A stretch of 64,000 nucleotides of DNA from Cudoniella acicularis (GCA_013054445.1 JAAMPI010000032.1:1-64000); one strand, 5' to 3'. Numbered from the stretch's first letter, positions 46,769 through 59,373 are shown. Program-made: numbers and translations. Notes: generated from the sequence alone by a model not told the origin.

Positions 46769-48038
46769 ATGAGTGGCTCAGTCAGTGCAGAGGATCTTCG
46801 CCATGCCGTTCCATACCTGAGGAACAGGTTGGCAGGCTTAGAGAGAATATTATCGCTCTCCATCTCCGCCTCGAGTGAAGTCCAATCCATACCCATGAAT
46901 GACGGAGATGGCACATCAAAGTCTCCATCAGCAGATGATGATGGTGATGATATAATATCAATTATCCCATCGTCCGCAACTGCAGCCTCCACAGACTCGG
47001 ACAGAGTCGCACAAGCAGAGTACCTATCTGAAATGCCGATCGGCACCGAGAGAGATCTAATCGAAACTGCTTTCGAGATATGCAAGAGAGTACAGTTCGA
47101 TTCCTTTATGGAGATTTGGAATGGAACCCAAATAGAACTTTCAGAAAAGGCATTGGACTGGTTCCGCCCAATGGCATTAGGTCGATGTCTGAAAGACGAG
47201 AAGATGGTCCACAAATTCGAGGAGAATAGACGATGTGTAACGTGCTTGGCTCAATTGTGCAAAGTAAGTATCTACCATCAGCTACTTTGTTGCTCTCACC
47301 CATGATTTATAACGAGCATGTTTTCAACAGGCGTTATAACTTGGGTTGAAAATCTTTACCTAGTTATTTCAAAAAGTTTCAATATCTCACAGATTTTCAG
47401 TGTCCAGGCTAACATCTCCTAATATAGATCTGCGAACATTGTCCGATCGCCGAACTCACTGTCACCAAACCACCAACGCCGACTGACCCAACTCAATGGA
47501 CTAAAAGAGACACATTGGCAGCATGTCGAGTTGCGTCGCCCTGCTCCAAGGAAGTTTGTACCCTCCCCTTCAAAAACCAACAGAGATTAGCTGCTAGGTG
47601 CAGGTGTATGGACTTCCTACTCGCACCAAACCACAACTGCGAGGAGGGACACGGACACCAATGTGAGGGATGCTTCAAAATAACTTGCGAGTTGCTATCT
47701 GTGGAAAGCACTCAAATCGTCACATTGACACGGAGAGAAGGGAACAAAGAAGTCGTCGTTGTAAGTACAGTACCTTCTAACCATCTCCTTTTCACCGTGT
47801 CTGAGTAATCAGAATCCTTTGCTAACACATATAGGCCTCCATATGCAACTGCGGCCTTCCCTCGGCTTGGAATACACCGAGGGCGTGCAAGATCTGCGGC
47901 AATATTTGCATGCCGTTCACGCTCAATGGACCGGAGATACGATGGAGAGTCAATGGTCCTAGGGAGGGACGGCCGGGAGCTGGATGGAATAATGGCGATT
48001 GTCCGTATTTCCTCCCTTTAGCGGAATACAGATATTGA
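46769..48038 (+). CDS. Cysteine-rich cluster protein A (intact, unrecognised family)
   Basis: Three exons: 46769-47263, 47428-47760 and 47835-48038, all phase 0, giving 343 residues. Exon 1 encodes an acidic, Ser-rich region, then a helical domain ending EENRRCVTCLAQLCK, immediately followed by intron 1. Exon 2 begins with a CxxC (ICEHCP), then DTLAACRVASPC, CRCMDFLLAPNHNC and GHGHQCEGCFK. Exon 3 holds CNCG, CKICGNICMPFTLNGP and ends WNNGDCPYFLP. The 20-odd cysteines, many in CxxC or CxC pairs with nearby His, suggest zinc-binding modules. There is no signal peptide or membrane helix, so it is probably intracellular. I do not recognise the family. It is the first of six related same-strand genes, and the only fully open one of its subfamily (A, B, C). 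Confidence 0.78.
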
Positions 48039-48191
48039 GACGCTTCAGATCGGCAGCGGTCACGATAACATGGGCGGAAGTTGTTAATATGAGTTAGGAT
48101 TTGAGTCAGTAGCGAATTTTCCATAAAACTAGAACGATTATTAATTTATCACCTCTATCCTGTCAGCAAAAGAATCCGAGTCCGATTCTTC

Positions 48192-48911
48192 CTATTCTTC
48201 CTCCAAAATGGCTTTAATCCACCACTCCAGTTTCGTCCGCATATCTTCCCCTTTCTCCACATCACCGCTCTCGCATTCTTTTCTCACTTTCCATGCCGCA
48301 CCCTCTATCACTTGGCGCCAACCTAACCGCCTTCCAAGTATGAAAGAAGCAGGTAGCGATACGACAACAAGGCCCCAGATTATAAACTGATAGGATTTCG
48401 GAAGAACATCCGTGCAGGAAACTCGAAGCAGTACATACGAGAATCCAAAATCGATCATCACTGGATAAAAGGCTCCTCTTCCAACAAAGTGACGTAAACC
48501 AGCCAGGTACTCCGCGAACACCTCCTTCTCATACTGCATCTTCTTCTCCAATTTTCTAAAATATAGTATACATCTTAAACAGAGATTATTTTCTTGAACC
48601 CACGATTCGATATTGGAATTCACGGTGGCGAGCCATGCTTCTCGGGAGTCGGGGTTCTGGAGGTCAGCGTATTTTTTGGTCCAGGTGGACTATATCCCGA
48701 TATTAAGGGGCCAGGCCATGATGTTGAACAGAAACAGGACCGTGCTCCATTGATTCCAATCAAGCTCGATTGCTATATGTATTTTATAGAGGCAAAACGA
48801 TAGAAGGCTGATTAGTAATAAATAACAGATTATACAGTCTTTGAAACTATAAATTTTTGATGCCGTGTCCGTGGGCGTGAGTTTGCAAGGAGTTTCTGGA
48901 TGTGCGCCCAT
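48192..48911 (-). pseudogene. Multi-helix membrane protein, first of a paralogous pair, in-frame TAG
   Basis: From ATG 48911 one frame runs 240 codons to 48192, broken only by a TAG at 48690-48692 (codon 74). Hydrophobic helices: CIICYLLLISLLSFCLYK, VLFLFNIMAWPLNIGI just before the stop, DFGFSYVLLRV and FIIWGLVVVSLPASFILG. The C-terminal end is EKGEDMRTKLEWWIKAILEEE. The next locus (49193-50028) is a clear paralog. A 51-bp in-frame intron ending at the TAG (weak donor GTCCTG, acceptor ATATAG) could remove the stop, but it would also delete a helix the paralog keeps. So I lean to pseudogene. Function unknown. Confidence 0.55.
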
Positions 48912-49192
48912 GATTAGGTTTTGTGGGGTTGGTAAGGCGATAATCAGAGTTTGGGGGAGGTGTAGGAAGTAAGGAGGAAGTTTCAGTGAACTTTTTCTTT
49001 AGGTAAATAAGATTGGTAGTGCCTGATGTCATCCGGAACCTAGAAACGTATTTTTAGGACCGGGCCCAATTCGTACTAAAATTATAATCTAGGTCTGCCA
49101 TGAAAGTGTGACAGTTCGAAAATTGTTAAGCCGTCTACTCGACCGAGTTTTGTTTAATTATGGCCGTTAGGTGATGGATTCTCCGCCTTCGA

Positions 49193-50028
49193 TCAACAGC
49201 GGATATTCCTCAAAATCGGAGCAATTATCACCTCCACCCTCTCCTGAGTCAAAGCCTCCGAGTCCGATTCTTCTTCCAGAATAGCTTTAATCCACCACTC
49301 CAACCGCGCTCGCATGTCTTCCCCTTTCTTCACATCGCCACCATTGCATTTCTCTCTTATTTTCTCCGTATTATTAGACATATTTGAGTACCAGATTCCA
49401 TTCACTGAAATTATAAAAGAAGTGGGAAACGCCAGAAGGATAGTACCCCAAATTGTAACCAGCCAAAAAAATGGAAGAATTCCCGCATAGGCAACCCGAA
49501 GAAGCACATAGGAGAATCCGAAAACAATTGCCGTCGCATAGAAGAAAGAAAAAGGTTTTGTATTCCCTGGCATGAACCTGTAAGGTACGCTGCAAACATC
49601 TCTTTTTCGTAGTGTATACTCTCCTTTTCTAAACATTTGGATAGAAGCATCAAGCTGGACCCCAACCTCTTTGCTTTCACCCACGTCGAATAGTTGGTGT
49701 TTATGGTGTTGAGCCATGCTTCTCTGGTGCCTGATTCCTCCAGATCAGAGCATTTGAAGTAGATGAATATTATAGTAGAAAACAGGCCGACTATAGCGAA
49801 GAACCCCACTAGGTCGAAGATTCAAATATACACACTTGATTATGAGTCATCAAGAGTGATTTCTGTGAGTGTCTTATAAAGATAGAATGCCAGAGCGGTA
49901 GTGGGTAATAACTGATAGTAGATAAGAACTTGGTAATTTGGAATTTTGGATAATTTGTTCAATGGCTTGTGTGATAGGTGTTGGGATTGGCGCCCCTGGT
50001 TGCGTTGTGCGGGGTTGTGACAGCGCAA
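49193..50028 (-). pseudogene. Decayed paralog of the membrane protein at 48192-48911
   Basis: It shares with its neighbour the blocks REAWL..(T/V)N, HYEKEMFAAYLTG, FGFSYVLLRV and GEDMRARLEWWIKAILEEE, with the same order of membrane helices. The frame is broken by a TAA and a TGA (near 49830-49850) and a one-base shift after FAAYLTG (about 49590). The part from 49193 to about 49585 remains open. It extends beyond the neighbour's C-terminus with SDSEALTQERVEVIIAPILR. The two genes are tandem on the minus strand between cysteine-rich copies A and B. Function unknown. Confidence 0.65.
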
Positions 50029-51246
50029 CTCTGAATGAGAAAGTGGCCGAGATGTTGGGGAAAATATAGAAGAATTTTTAAATAGAAATTCGAAGACTGG
50101 ATCATTTATGATCGTATTAAATAATCTTGGTACTAACTGACATCATATAGAACCTGGAAATGTTGTTTTCTGGGACCGGGCCGCTGACCGACGATATCCA
50201 CCAGTAGCCACTTTTTTCATTTTTGTGTTAATTGTCACCAGAGTTATTGTATGCGTAAGGAAGGTTATAATGCGGATGGATCATGTTGAGTTCGGGAACT
50301 TAATTGCAGTATTTATAATTACAAACTATTTTCTGCTGCGGTTTCTCGACGAGGAAAGTTCAGTATCTACTTGAAGATGCTTCTACTTCTTGGGCTTTTC
50401 CACCTGAGCTCTAGTGCCCTACTAGTATTCTCACTATATCAGAAAAGTGGGTTTGTGTGTGGAAGATGTAGTGGGACCAAGGTAGCGTGGAGGAGGTGGA
50501 GCCTTGGGAAGGTGGCAATAGAGTATAAGCGACGCTACAGAGCACGCCCTCCCCCCCCTCTGTTCCTTCCCACATTAACAATCCTCGCTTGGGGCTCAGG
50601 CCAATCTTAAGCGCGCTACTCACTTTCAATAAGTTTTTGGGAAACTACCGTGTTATAGCGATGCCTCTGATGCGCGAATTGCTGAAAATTGTTGTTCTGT
50701 TAAGTACAAGTCCTTAATTTTTCACCACTAGCTAGAGTTAGCGCGGCAGGCCTCCAAATATTACACACTTTTATTTCTCTCATAAATAATGGAGTTTGCT
50801 ATTCCACTTACCGCTGTTTTCAGAAGTCTTGCATGCCGAGAGCGCATTTTCTGGTTGATGGTCTATAGATATCAAAGCGCGTATCTGGATGGTGGACACA
50901 TGAGATTCACTAAGGGTGGTAAGCGAGCAGCAAACTCCCCCGCCCAAGTCGTGACGGTTATTAAAAACCTCGTAGAAGCTGAAATTCACTCAGGGTCGGA
51001 GGAGGAATCGTTTGACAGACCCACGATCCTCATTACTTAAACCCCCAGCAGTTCTTTTGACCTACTTTGCAACTCCAGTTGATCAGCAGCCTTCACATCC
51101 CCACAACATCCTTCAAGCTTCCCATCTCTGCGAGGTAAGGCGTCTTACTTTTCAGAGATCTATCAACTCCGTCGTTTGGCGCAAATTGTGATATCATCAC
51201 AGAAAACCTACAGCCGACTCGTCCCTTTTCGCAAAAGACAATCATC
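50029..51246. other. Intergenic, no supported gene
   Basis: About 1.2 kb between the membrane-protein relict and cysteine-rich copy B. It holds two short open frames (50371, 50789) without domains. The last 150 bp presumably form the promoter of copy B. Confidence 0.5.
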
Positions 51247-52481
51247 ATGTCATCTTTACAGGAACGGCTTCAGCGCGCGGTTCCTTACATTACGAATACG
51301 TTGGCAAATGAAATCAGGTACTTGTTGGAGCTACCCCTCATTGATAAAGCACCAGACTTGGAACCAGATCTTGAACCCGATTTTGAAGACTCGGAATCTT
51401 CTACAAAATCTTCAAATGATGACCTCAAGTCACACCCTTCGACGGAAACTGCGCTTTCAACAGCTTCCGATAAAGCGACAGAAGAAGAGTATCTTTCCCA
51501 GCTACCGGTATACACAGAACGAGACTTGCTAGAGACTACTGCAAAACTTGCGCAACGAGTTTCGTGGGATAGGTTTCGATTTTTATGGAGAGTAACCGGA
51601 CTTGACATATCTGATCACGTAGCTATGTGGTTCTTTCACTTAACACTCAATGTGTGTCCCAAGAACAAGATGCAACATGCCTTCGAGGAGGATCGGCGAT
51701 GTGTTACATGTCAAGTCCAGTTGTGCAAAGTAAGTAATTCCTTCCTGAAATCACATGCATATGAACTCTCATCGTTTCAACTCCCCTTTTAACGATTCTT
51801 ACTAACGCTTTTCTCAACTAGGAATGCCAGGTTTGTCCCATTGTTATGTGGACTGCTCCGACAGCTGGGGGCCAAGAGAAAGTCTTACCAAACCCGTCTC
51901 GAAAAGACACACTGGCTGCATGCCGCATCACAGCTCCCTGCTTTCGAGATAGCTGTCGTTCAGTACTTGTAACCCCTATGAGATCCGGATTTAAATGCCA
52001 ATGTCCCGAATTTCTCCTAGAGCCAAACCACTCCTGTGAAGACGGAAAGGGACATCAATGCCAGGATTGCTTCGACAAAACACTTGCAAAACTGACACGC
52101 AGAAACAGCAAAAATGTCACCTTCAGGAGCGCGGAATATGGAGATGAAATCGCCACTGTAAGTAAACCTCACATCCGCTCTCCTCTAAAATGAGCTAATG
52201 AAAATAGGTGTATCTCTGACGACTGTGGCAGTCTTTCCGAGCCAAGACTCCCCAAAGTCTGCAAAATCTGCGGGAACATCTGCCAACCCTTCACTTTGAA
52301 CGGTCCCAACGTAAGCATTCCAGTCAGCAGACCAGATGAGGGAAAGAAGGGTATTTGGAATAATGGAAACTGTCCTTACATCGTCGACCCCCCTCTATAC
52401 ACCGATAGGGTGATAATCCCAAATAAACAAGGTCGTTCTTGGCTTTTTGGATTGTTTTCTCGGGGGCCTGGCAATCCCTGA
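51247..52481 (+). pseudogene. Cysteine-rich cluster protein B, one-base insertion in exon 3
   Basis: Exons 51247-51729, 51822-52157 and 52208-52481 match copy A in order and phase. Exon 1 starts MSSLQERLQRAVPYITNTLA, against copy A's LRHAVPYLRNRLA, and ends EEDRRCVTCQVQLCK at intron 1. Exon 2 has RKDTLAACRITAPC, CQCPEFLLEPNHSC and GKGHQCQDCF. Exon 3 is 274 bp, one more than a multiple of three. A TGA (52217-52219) appears four codons in, because of an extra base at about 52219. Downstream, the shifted frame is perfectly conserved: VCKICGNICQPFTLNGP and WNNGNCPY. As written, the product stops at 276 residues and lacks the third Cys module. It may be a recent inactivation or an assembly error. 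Confidence 0.72.
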
Positions 52482-54090
52482 ACTCATCAACGAGACTTGG
52501 TATTGCGGCTTTTCGAGACTTTTCTTTGAATTTGGGGTGGGATTTTGGGATAAGTGTGCCTGAATAGGGGAGGCCGGGGAGCCTAGGAGTTTGGCTTTGG
52601 ATTCACCAGCATGTGTTATGGGATTTCTTTTACGGGGACGGTATGTGAGTGAGGGACTAAGTAGAGGTGATTCTTACTAAACGTAGGTCTTTTTCCGTGT
52701 ATATAAGAGATGGTTCCGGTACATGTAGTACACGACTTTTAGAATTTTGCTAACTCAAATAAAACACTTCAACGACTTTTGTGCTAACACGAGATATTGT
52801 GAGAAGAACTGCAATACATAGTCGCATATCCCTTTATATCCATATATAAGTAATGGTTCTTCTAATTTCGTCGTTATTTAGCTGTTTTTAAGTGCTCTCT
52901 GCGATTTCGCGAGAGGCTGTTAAACAACCGAAGGAAATTTTCCTACAATACACTTCGAAGTTTTGAGAGCTTGCTGTTCCCTCTCTAAATTATACGTTCT
53001 ATTTTCTCGTAACATTCCCGTATTATATTCTGTACTGTCCCTGATACTATGTAGAAGATGTTAATACTAACTTTTATACAGAACGCTGTGAGGGGTGCAC
53101 TGCATCCCCTCTCTAACTGCCGCGAGAGCCCGTGCGCACGCAACCCCAACAGCAAAAGGTCCAGGGCGCTAGCATGGTTCTCTTAGGCGAACTCAGCGTG
53201 CTTCATGCTGGCGTACAGGGCATACTCGCTAAATCTACAACACTCAAGGCGCTGAAGCACCCGCTGCACCCTGAATACGATTGCGCGATCCCCAAACTCT
53301 TGCAGGAAAGCAAGCCGCAAAACAAATATAAAGATTCCACGGCTCCAGAAAATATCCTCGTAGTTCTCATCCGTTGGCAAAATCCGGCTTATTCTCGGCT
53401 TTTTTGCGCATGCAAGCATCGTACGAAGCATTTCAGCGTGATATAACGGATCTTCATCAAATCTCGCGACCGCCTTAACACTTCAACATTTCGGCGACTT
53501 CTAATTACACAAACACGATCGAATTTAGGATTAGAGATGTTATTAAGCCATCCCTATTTCACATCCATTTCGGAGAAGTTAGACCTTATAGCTAGTTTAA
53601 TGTCTTGAAGTGTTCTGTTGCAGCATCGCAAGTTGTCGGCACAGGAAACTTAGCGATTCAGAGCCTAAGTCCTATATATTGAAGGACCCTCGCAGCTCTT
53701 GTCGCTTATTTTCTTATTGAATTAGACGGAATTTCGATGCTTCATCTGAGGCTCTTGGCCTCCAGCGGCTACCCAGTATTGAATACCATGTTGCCAATGC
53801 ATTTCAATAAGTATTCGATTAAACGTCTGAAATCTTCCCACCGCCGTCCTACCCAGGGATTTCACGCATATCTATTAAAATCTAGACTTTCAATACCGGA
53901 TAAACTGCAGATCGCCTTTATATACCCACCAAGAATCTAAAACAATTCAGGATCGCACTCCATCTCCACTATCAAGAGAGGCTTTAACACGCAAGCAATG
54001 CTCCAAACGAACCTCATCAGGTCGACAAGACTTTTGGTCTCACAGAGAAACCACGGCAAAGTCTGCTCTTATCTCTCATCAACTTTCAAA
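52482..54090. other. AT-rich intergenic with a GC-richer island
   Basis: About 1.6 kb, mostly AT-rich. A GC-richer island at about 53080-53440 stands out by composition and holds overlapping open frames on both strands (104 codons at 53132 +, 82 codons at 53183 -). I recognise neither, and the island may be a transposon fragment. Three copies of a CACTTCAA-type motif occur here (52761, 53478, 53604 inverted). Confidence 0.5.
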
Positions 54091-55374
54091 ATGGCATTTG
54101 GGCCTGCGCAAATCCAGATACTCACCGAATACTTCAAGAACAGACTCTTCGTGGTCCGGAGGGACAGGGAACTCATCAAATATCCAAATCTCCAGGAAGA
54201 AGTTGATGACCAACCTATTGATGAAGGAAGTGAAACACCTACGAGATCCACAACTAGCTCGTGGAAACCAGATGTCTTCACACTTACGAAGTCTGTTTCT
54301 GCCGCCTCCACGGGGTCCGATGAGAGCAATACAGCTTACGACGTTCTCGAAGACCTGGACTATAGCGCTGATTACCTTCTCGATTCGATGGTAGAGCTTG
54401 CCTAAAACACGAATCTACTACATTTCATCAGTATCTGCGAGCCCTTCCAGAAGGAGTGAGCGAGTGAGCTGATCAAATCATTTTATGAGATAACACTCAA
54501 CATCTGCCCAAACACACTTGAGCAGCACGAGTATGAGGAGAACAAAAAGTGTGCAACACGCATGGCACAGCTTTGCAGGGTGAGCAAGAGCTCCTTGTTT
54601 TCGAACTTGCTGTTTCTAAAGTCTCCGATAAGGTCCAACTATGTTTAGCTGAAACCCAAATACGAAGCAAGCCTATTGAAGTTAACAATCTCTGGTTAGC
54701 TAACTTCCAGTTGTTTAGGCGTGTTAACACTGTCAAATCTCGAAGTGCACAATCGTCCCTGAATTTGAAATCCACTCTCCACAATGGGTATGACACGAGT
54801 CTCTTGCTGCACGACGCATTTTCGCCCAGTGCTACGATTGTCTCCCAGAAGTAGAATCTTTCGATCCAACCGCCCTGTACAAGTGCTCCGAATTCTTAAT
54901 GAAGCCCACACACTCCTGCGCAGATGGAATTAGTCACCAATGCCGAAAGTGCTTCAACAAGCATCCAGGCTTCTGGGGATCGCCAACTCGACGGATTTCA
55001 TTATGAGAAGTCCAAACGGAGAGGCAGAGAAAGCCACTGTGAGTAGAATTACCCGACACTTTTAAATCACCGTTTCCCGACACACTATTTAGGCGCACAC
55101 ATGTCGATGCAAAAATCCCTCAGAGCTGGGGCTCATCTGTGTATGCATGATCTGCGGTGGCAGGTGCAAGAGAGTCACCTTGGATATTCCAGCCGTTACA
55201 CATAAGCTTTACGGGGAAAACGAGGGTCAGCCATGCACATGGAATAATGGCAACTGTTTTTACTTCCTAGAACAAATCCCAACTCGTGGAAGGAGTTTCT
55301 TTACCGACCTTGATCACGAAGATAACGCTTCAGAGAGGCTGGCACGGGCAAGAAGAAACTCAAACAGTATCTGA
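54091..55374 (+). pseudogene. Cysteine-rich cluster protein C, heavily decayed
   Basis: The three-exon layout is still recognisable. Exon 1 (54091-54579) keeps NICPNTLEQHEYEENKKC and ends MAQLCR at a GTGAGC donor, but has in-frame TAA (54403-54405) and TGA (54457-54459). The CVTC motif of copies A and B is now CATR. Exon 2 (about 54720-55038) keeps YKCSEFLMKPTHSC and SHQCRKCFNK, with a TGA (54791-54793) and a frameshift near 55000. Exon 3 (55093-55374) is fully open: CRCKNPSEL, CMICGGRCKR, WNNGNCFYFLEQ, then a basic tail. It is clearly the oldest loss in the cluster. The three nonsense codons could each come from a C-to-T change. Confidence 0.82.
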
Positions 55375-57694
55375 CTGTCTCAATGTGGTGATATTTGCAT
55401 TGGTGGTTGTTTTGTCGAGTTTTACTTATTGGATATTTTGACTATGGTCTATATTGTATATTTTGATTGTTGAATAATGGGTTGGCTGGTTCTTAGATGT
55501 TAGGATACAGAAATACTACTAGCTGGGGATACTGGGAATGGGAGATGCGACTATATTCTGTTCGCGGCTGTGGGCACATGCGGTCTGGAGTCCTTCTAAA
55601 CATAGACCTGATGCTAGGTCTGGGAGAATGTAATTCAAACGTTTTCTCCAATTTCCAGTGGCTTTTAGGTCCTTTTTACGAAGTCATTCAAACACTTCAA
55701 AGTATCTAAATAGGTACTCGGTCTTTCAAGAATGTAAACTACATACGTGGAGGAAGAGAGGAAAATATTTATAATTCCTCTTTGCAATAATAACTCAGAG
55801 TAGTAAAACGTCTATTCTTCGAAGTCTTATGAGTCAACTCGTAGCGCAGGCCCAGAAACCGTCTAAGGAATAATATATTCTGTGTATTAGGTGTTGGGTG
55901 CAACTTTGTAAGGTTACTGGATTATCATGCGTTGGTTCGAAAGACAGGAGAAAGGTCGAGTTCTGTGAAGGTGTCACGACAAGATGATGGATTTCAAATG
56001 CACGTGAGCATCTCTTCTCAAGACGACAAAGATTAGTTGTGGCTGAGAAATTATTATTTTTTTCTGAAGGACACACGTAACAGCGATGGCCAAACAAGCT
56101 TCAATTTTATTCTCACATCACTTCTACTCAAGAATGACTTCAGTAATACTAGCCGGGCGTCTCAAATTTTACCCCGCAGTTTACCCCGCCATTTTCCCCT
56201 CGCCCACCGACTGCACTAAAACTACGATCCTCAGAACATTGAAAAGTCCTTTTTGTCTCAAAGAAGTTCCCGAAATTCCTGATAATTATTTTTTTTCCCG
56301 CTGAAATTCTAGGTTGTCACTTCTTATATTTTGCTCCAAACTTTGTTCTAGTGGGGTTGTTTGGAAAAGGGGCTCGCTTCGGAGAGAACGTTGCTGACTA
56401 AGCTTGCCGACGAATGAAGGAGTAACTTCTCAAATCATTCTGATAACAAGGATAACTTGTCTTCTTATCTCTGTAAGTCATCTAAATCACTAAAAAGTTG
56501 ACCCAAAGTTCGATAAAATGATTGCTTTCGTACTACGACTTTCTGTGCGAGGCAAAACTTGACCCTGCGGGCCTAGGACCCGTACTCAAACCGAGTTCTA
56601 GAGCTAAAAGACGAACATTTCTTTATGTGCGGGTTTAAAACTCGCGGTTTGATATTGTTTCCCCGAGACTCGCTACTAGTTGACTTATTATCCACCGAAA
56701 AAATTATGAAAGAAGTTTCGATCGATTTTGAAGATGCAAACGCGGATTTCATATTCAGCAGGCAGAACCTTTTCCAGCGCCTTCGTTTCTTAACTTCCAT
56801 CTATACATGACCCAGTAACTGCATAGAAAGTTTGGATTGACGGTACTGTTTTTGCAAAGCAAGAAGCTTCCACAACAATAGAAAATATATCAATGCCTGA
56901 TACATTACCGGTTGAGCTACCTCTCAGCCTTGCCCGGAAAGATATTGTCGCAATCAAACGTGAAAAAGAATTCTTGAAGCGGCGCTTAAGTAATTCTCGG
57001 AAATCAAGGTATTTGAGCTCTGAAAGCCCCTTAATCATGCCTAGTGAGGGTACAAGCTACCCGCTACTCTGGCTGAGAAAAGCCCCCGGGCGGGCTTCGA
57101 GTAGCCTAAAAGCTGGGGTTTTAAGCTTTCTAAACTGAACACCCGCTAACGTAGGCGAGGCTATTCCTAAGTGGACTAAGATTTCTATAGACTTAAATAG
57201 ACCTTATTCGGTTGGAAAATTGCTTGACGGACGTTAGTAAGGTTAGTGCGTTTATCTGAGCAACAAATGACCACACTGCTGGCCAAGAATTGAGTCAAAA
57301 AACGGGTTGATCCGCATTACTTTATTCATTCTTTTTTTTTCAAACCCAGCTGTGTGTGTTCAAAGGCGGTAAACACTCGAGGTTAATGTGCAAGAACAAA
57401 AGCCGATTCAATTGCCCCCAACATTGATTGCTGGAGCCTTTTATTTCGAAACCCTTCAAACGCGTTCATATATTTAACATTGACTCTGAGATGGCCTCCG
57501 AACCGTTTCTCCTTGAATTCAACTTTTCTATTCGTACCACGAGCTCTTTTTAACTGCCTTTTCCACCTCCAATGCATTGTTTCCGCAGTCACGTACAACA
57601 AAGCAGTCAGCTCGGATCTCATTTCTCCGCCAAGATATCAAATCTTTGAACCCTGCAATACCAATCATAGCAACCAGAAATCGTGACATCCGTT
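55375..57694. other. Intergenic, AT-rich, possible old gene debris
   Basis: About 2.3 kb. Short frames at 56625, 56893 (+) and 57383 (-) have somewhat protein-like composition but no motif, splice support or continuation. I do not call them. AAACACTTCAA occurs at 55689-55699. Confidence 0.4.
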
Positions 57695-58674
57695 ATGACT
57701 TCCGACGCACTTATTATCATGAACAGGATTTAGCAGGCAGTCGATGGACTTGAAATCATTAACGACCGCCTCGACGAATGCGTGAGGAATCCACCAAAAG
57801 CAACTTGCGTTGAAGTGGAAGATTTGGATTCGGATTCGGATTCCGATCGATCCTCTGTCTGCAGCAGAAAGTCCTCATCGCCTTGTTCATCAGCACCAGA
57901 TGTAAATTTTACTGGACCTCCGCAACTCCTTTTCTCTCCATCTGGGCTTGGAGATTCCGGTGAATGGGTTCCATTGCCACAAGCCTGTGTTATCATGGGG
58001 GCATTTTTCACGGTCGGCGAAAAGTGGACTTGGAAGCGTACAATAGAAATCCTGGAACATTATCGCCTCAACCACCGTCTCCCACAAGAGTATCGAAAGC
58101 AACTCTTTTATATCGCAAAATGCGACTGTGGCCCAGACTACGAAAGTTATGGACGGTGCATCGGATGTACCCGCCAAGTCTGCGAGGTATGCGGTCCTGC
58201 TCGCTTTCATTTGTAGATTTTGACTAACATGCTGAAAAGAGATGTGCTAGCACTTACACAATCGAGATTTTCCGGAACAACTCGGACTTTCAGAAAGCGG
58301 GAAAGAAGCAGCTTACTGATACTTTGTTGAGCCGGCGTGTTGTGGGTGCATGTCTTACGGAGCATTGTCCCTCGCTTAAGTTGAAAATGAAGCATAACGA
58401 AGTCTGTTCTTGCCATCAATGGCCGAATCTTCCAGGCGAGAGCAAAAAGCTTGAGATGAGCTACTTTTTCCCAACGCGTATCTAGAAAACTTCTCTCCGG
58501 CGGATACCGCTAAACAATGTGGATTTCCGGGCTTTTTTTAATCCGGGAATAGCCTTTGATGATGAGGAAAATTTGGACCTCCAGCTTCTCCGCCCTTACG
58601 AACACGTGACAACCAATGAGGCCGATACATACTGTCGGTTTTGTCTTAAGTCTTGCGGGCTACGGGACGTGTGA
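57695..58674 (+). pseudogene. Cysteine-rich cluster protein D, two in-frame stops
   Basis: First of the second subfamily (D, E, F). Exon 1 57695-58186 begins MTSDALIIMNRI, then TAG (57731-57733) where the paralog at 61723 has Gln. It then stays open through an Asp/Ser run (DSDSDSDRSS) and the block EKWTWKRTIEILEHY to CDCGPDYESYGRCIGCTRQV and intron 1. Exon 2 from 58240 has RRVVGACLTEHCPS and CSCHQW. A TAG follows at 58483-58485. The same frame then continues to a proper family C-terminus, LRPYEHVTTNEADTYCRFCL, with a stop at 58672-58674. Intron 2, present in the other five copies, is not evident here. Loss of function is likely. Translation from a later start is possible but would still meet the second stop. 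Confidence 0.7.
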
Positions 58675-59373
58675 GAATTATGGAAACAAAAATAGGCTTG
58701 CAAAAGTTTTTCAAAACAACTTGAAAGCCTTACTAACTTGAGTAGTAGTCTTCTGACATCAGAAAATGCTGATAGGGCTCTTCGATATTTCATGGCCTCT
58801 TTCACATTCAACAAGGTGGATGTTAGGTCATGCTATGCGTGCGCCGTTGATATGTTATATTTTGAAGGGGAGATAATGGAAGAGCAAAGGTATGCATAGG
58901 GAAATATTCACTCAAGGAGAGGTCTCATGTGAGAAGTGGTACATGGTATAGAAGGAATACTCGTGCAAGGAGAACTATTCACAGAAGGGAAAGCATTGAT
59001 ACTATATGAAATAAAACTTTATGTTTTCTTAAAAACTGGCACAAAGTTGCATTCTTTCTCTCTTCGAATCCTAGGTTGAATGTGACTATTAGATTAAAGG
59101 GGGTATACTTGTAATCACAAACCTGCAATCTTTAACCGAAGTGCTTCCGTTAATTCCTTTATCTCTTAGTTCCTGATAATAAAGTGTCTCCTTGCCTAAG
59201 GCGTTAGTAGATTTTCGAGTTGACAAGTTTTCGCGTCTCTACGCGTCAACTCGAAGGCCACTCTCTGAAACATTTCCACCGCAGCGCCACAAAACAGAGA
59301 TTGTTTTCTTTTCGCTCCGACTTCACTTGAAATTCATTTTTTACAGTGCAAAACACAACCTAAATAAATTACT
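58675..59373. other. Intergenic between copies D and E
   Basis: 0.7 kb, AT-rich. The right part should carry the promoter of copy E. Nothing else seen. Confidence 0.5.

Noticed and set aside
48690..48740. Intron explanation for the TAG in the 48 kb membrane-protein gene
   Set aside because: A 51-bp in-frame intron is possible, but the donor is weak and it would remove a membrane helix that the paralog retains; kept only as an alternative.
56893..57138. 81-codon plus-strand frame
   Set aside because: Reads like possible gene debris but no domain could be recognised and the flanking frame has stops; not enough to call.
57383..57622. 79-codon minus-strand basic frame just upstream of copy D
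   Set aside because: Composition is protein-like but there is no motif or splice extension, and it would lie in the promoter of copy D.
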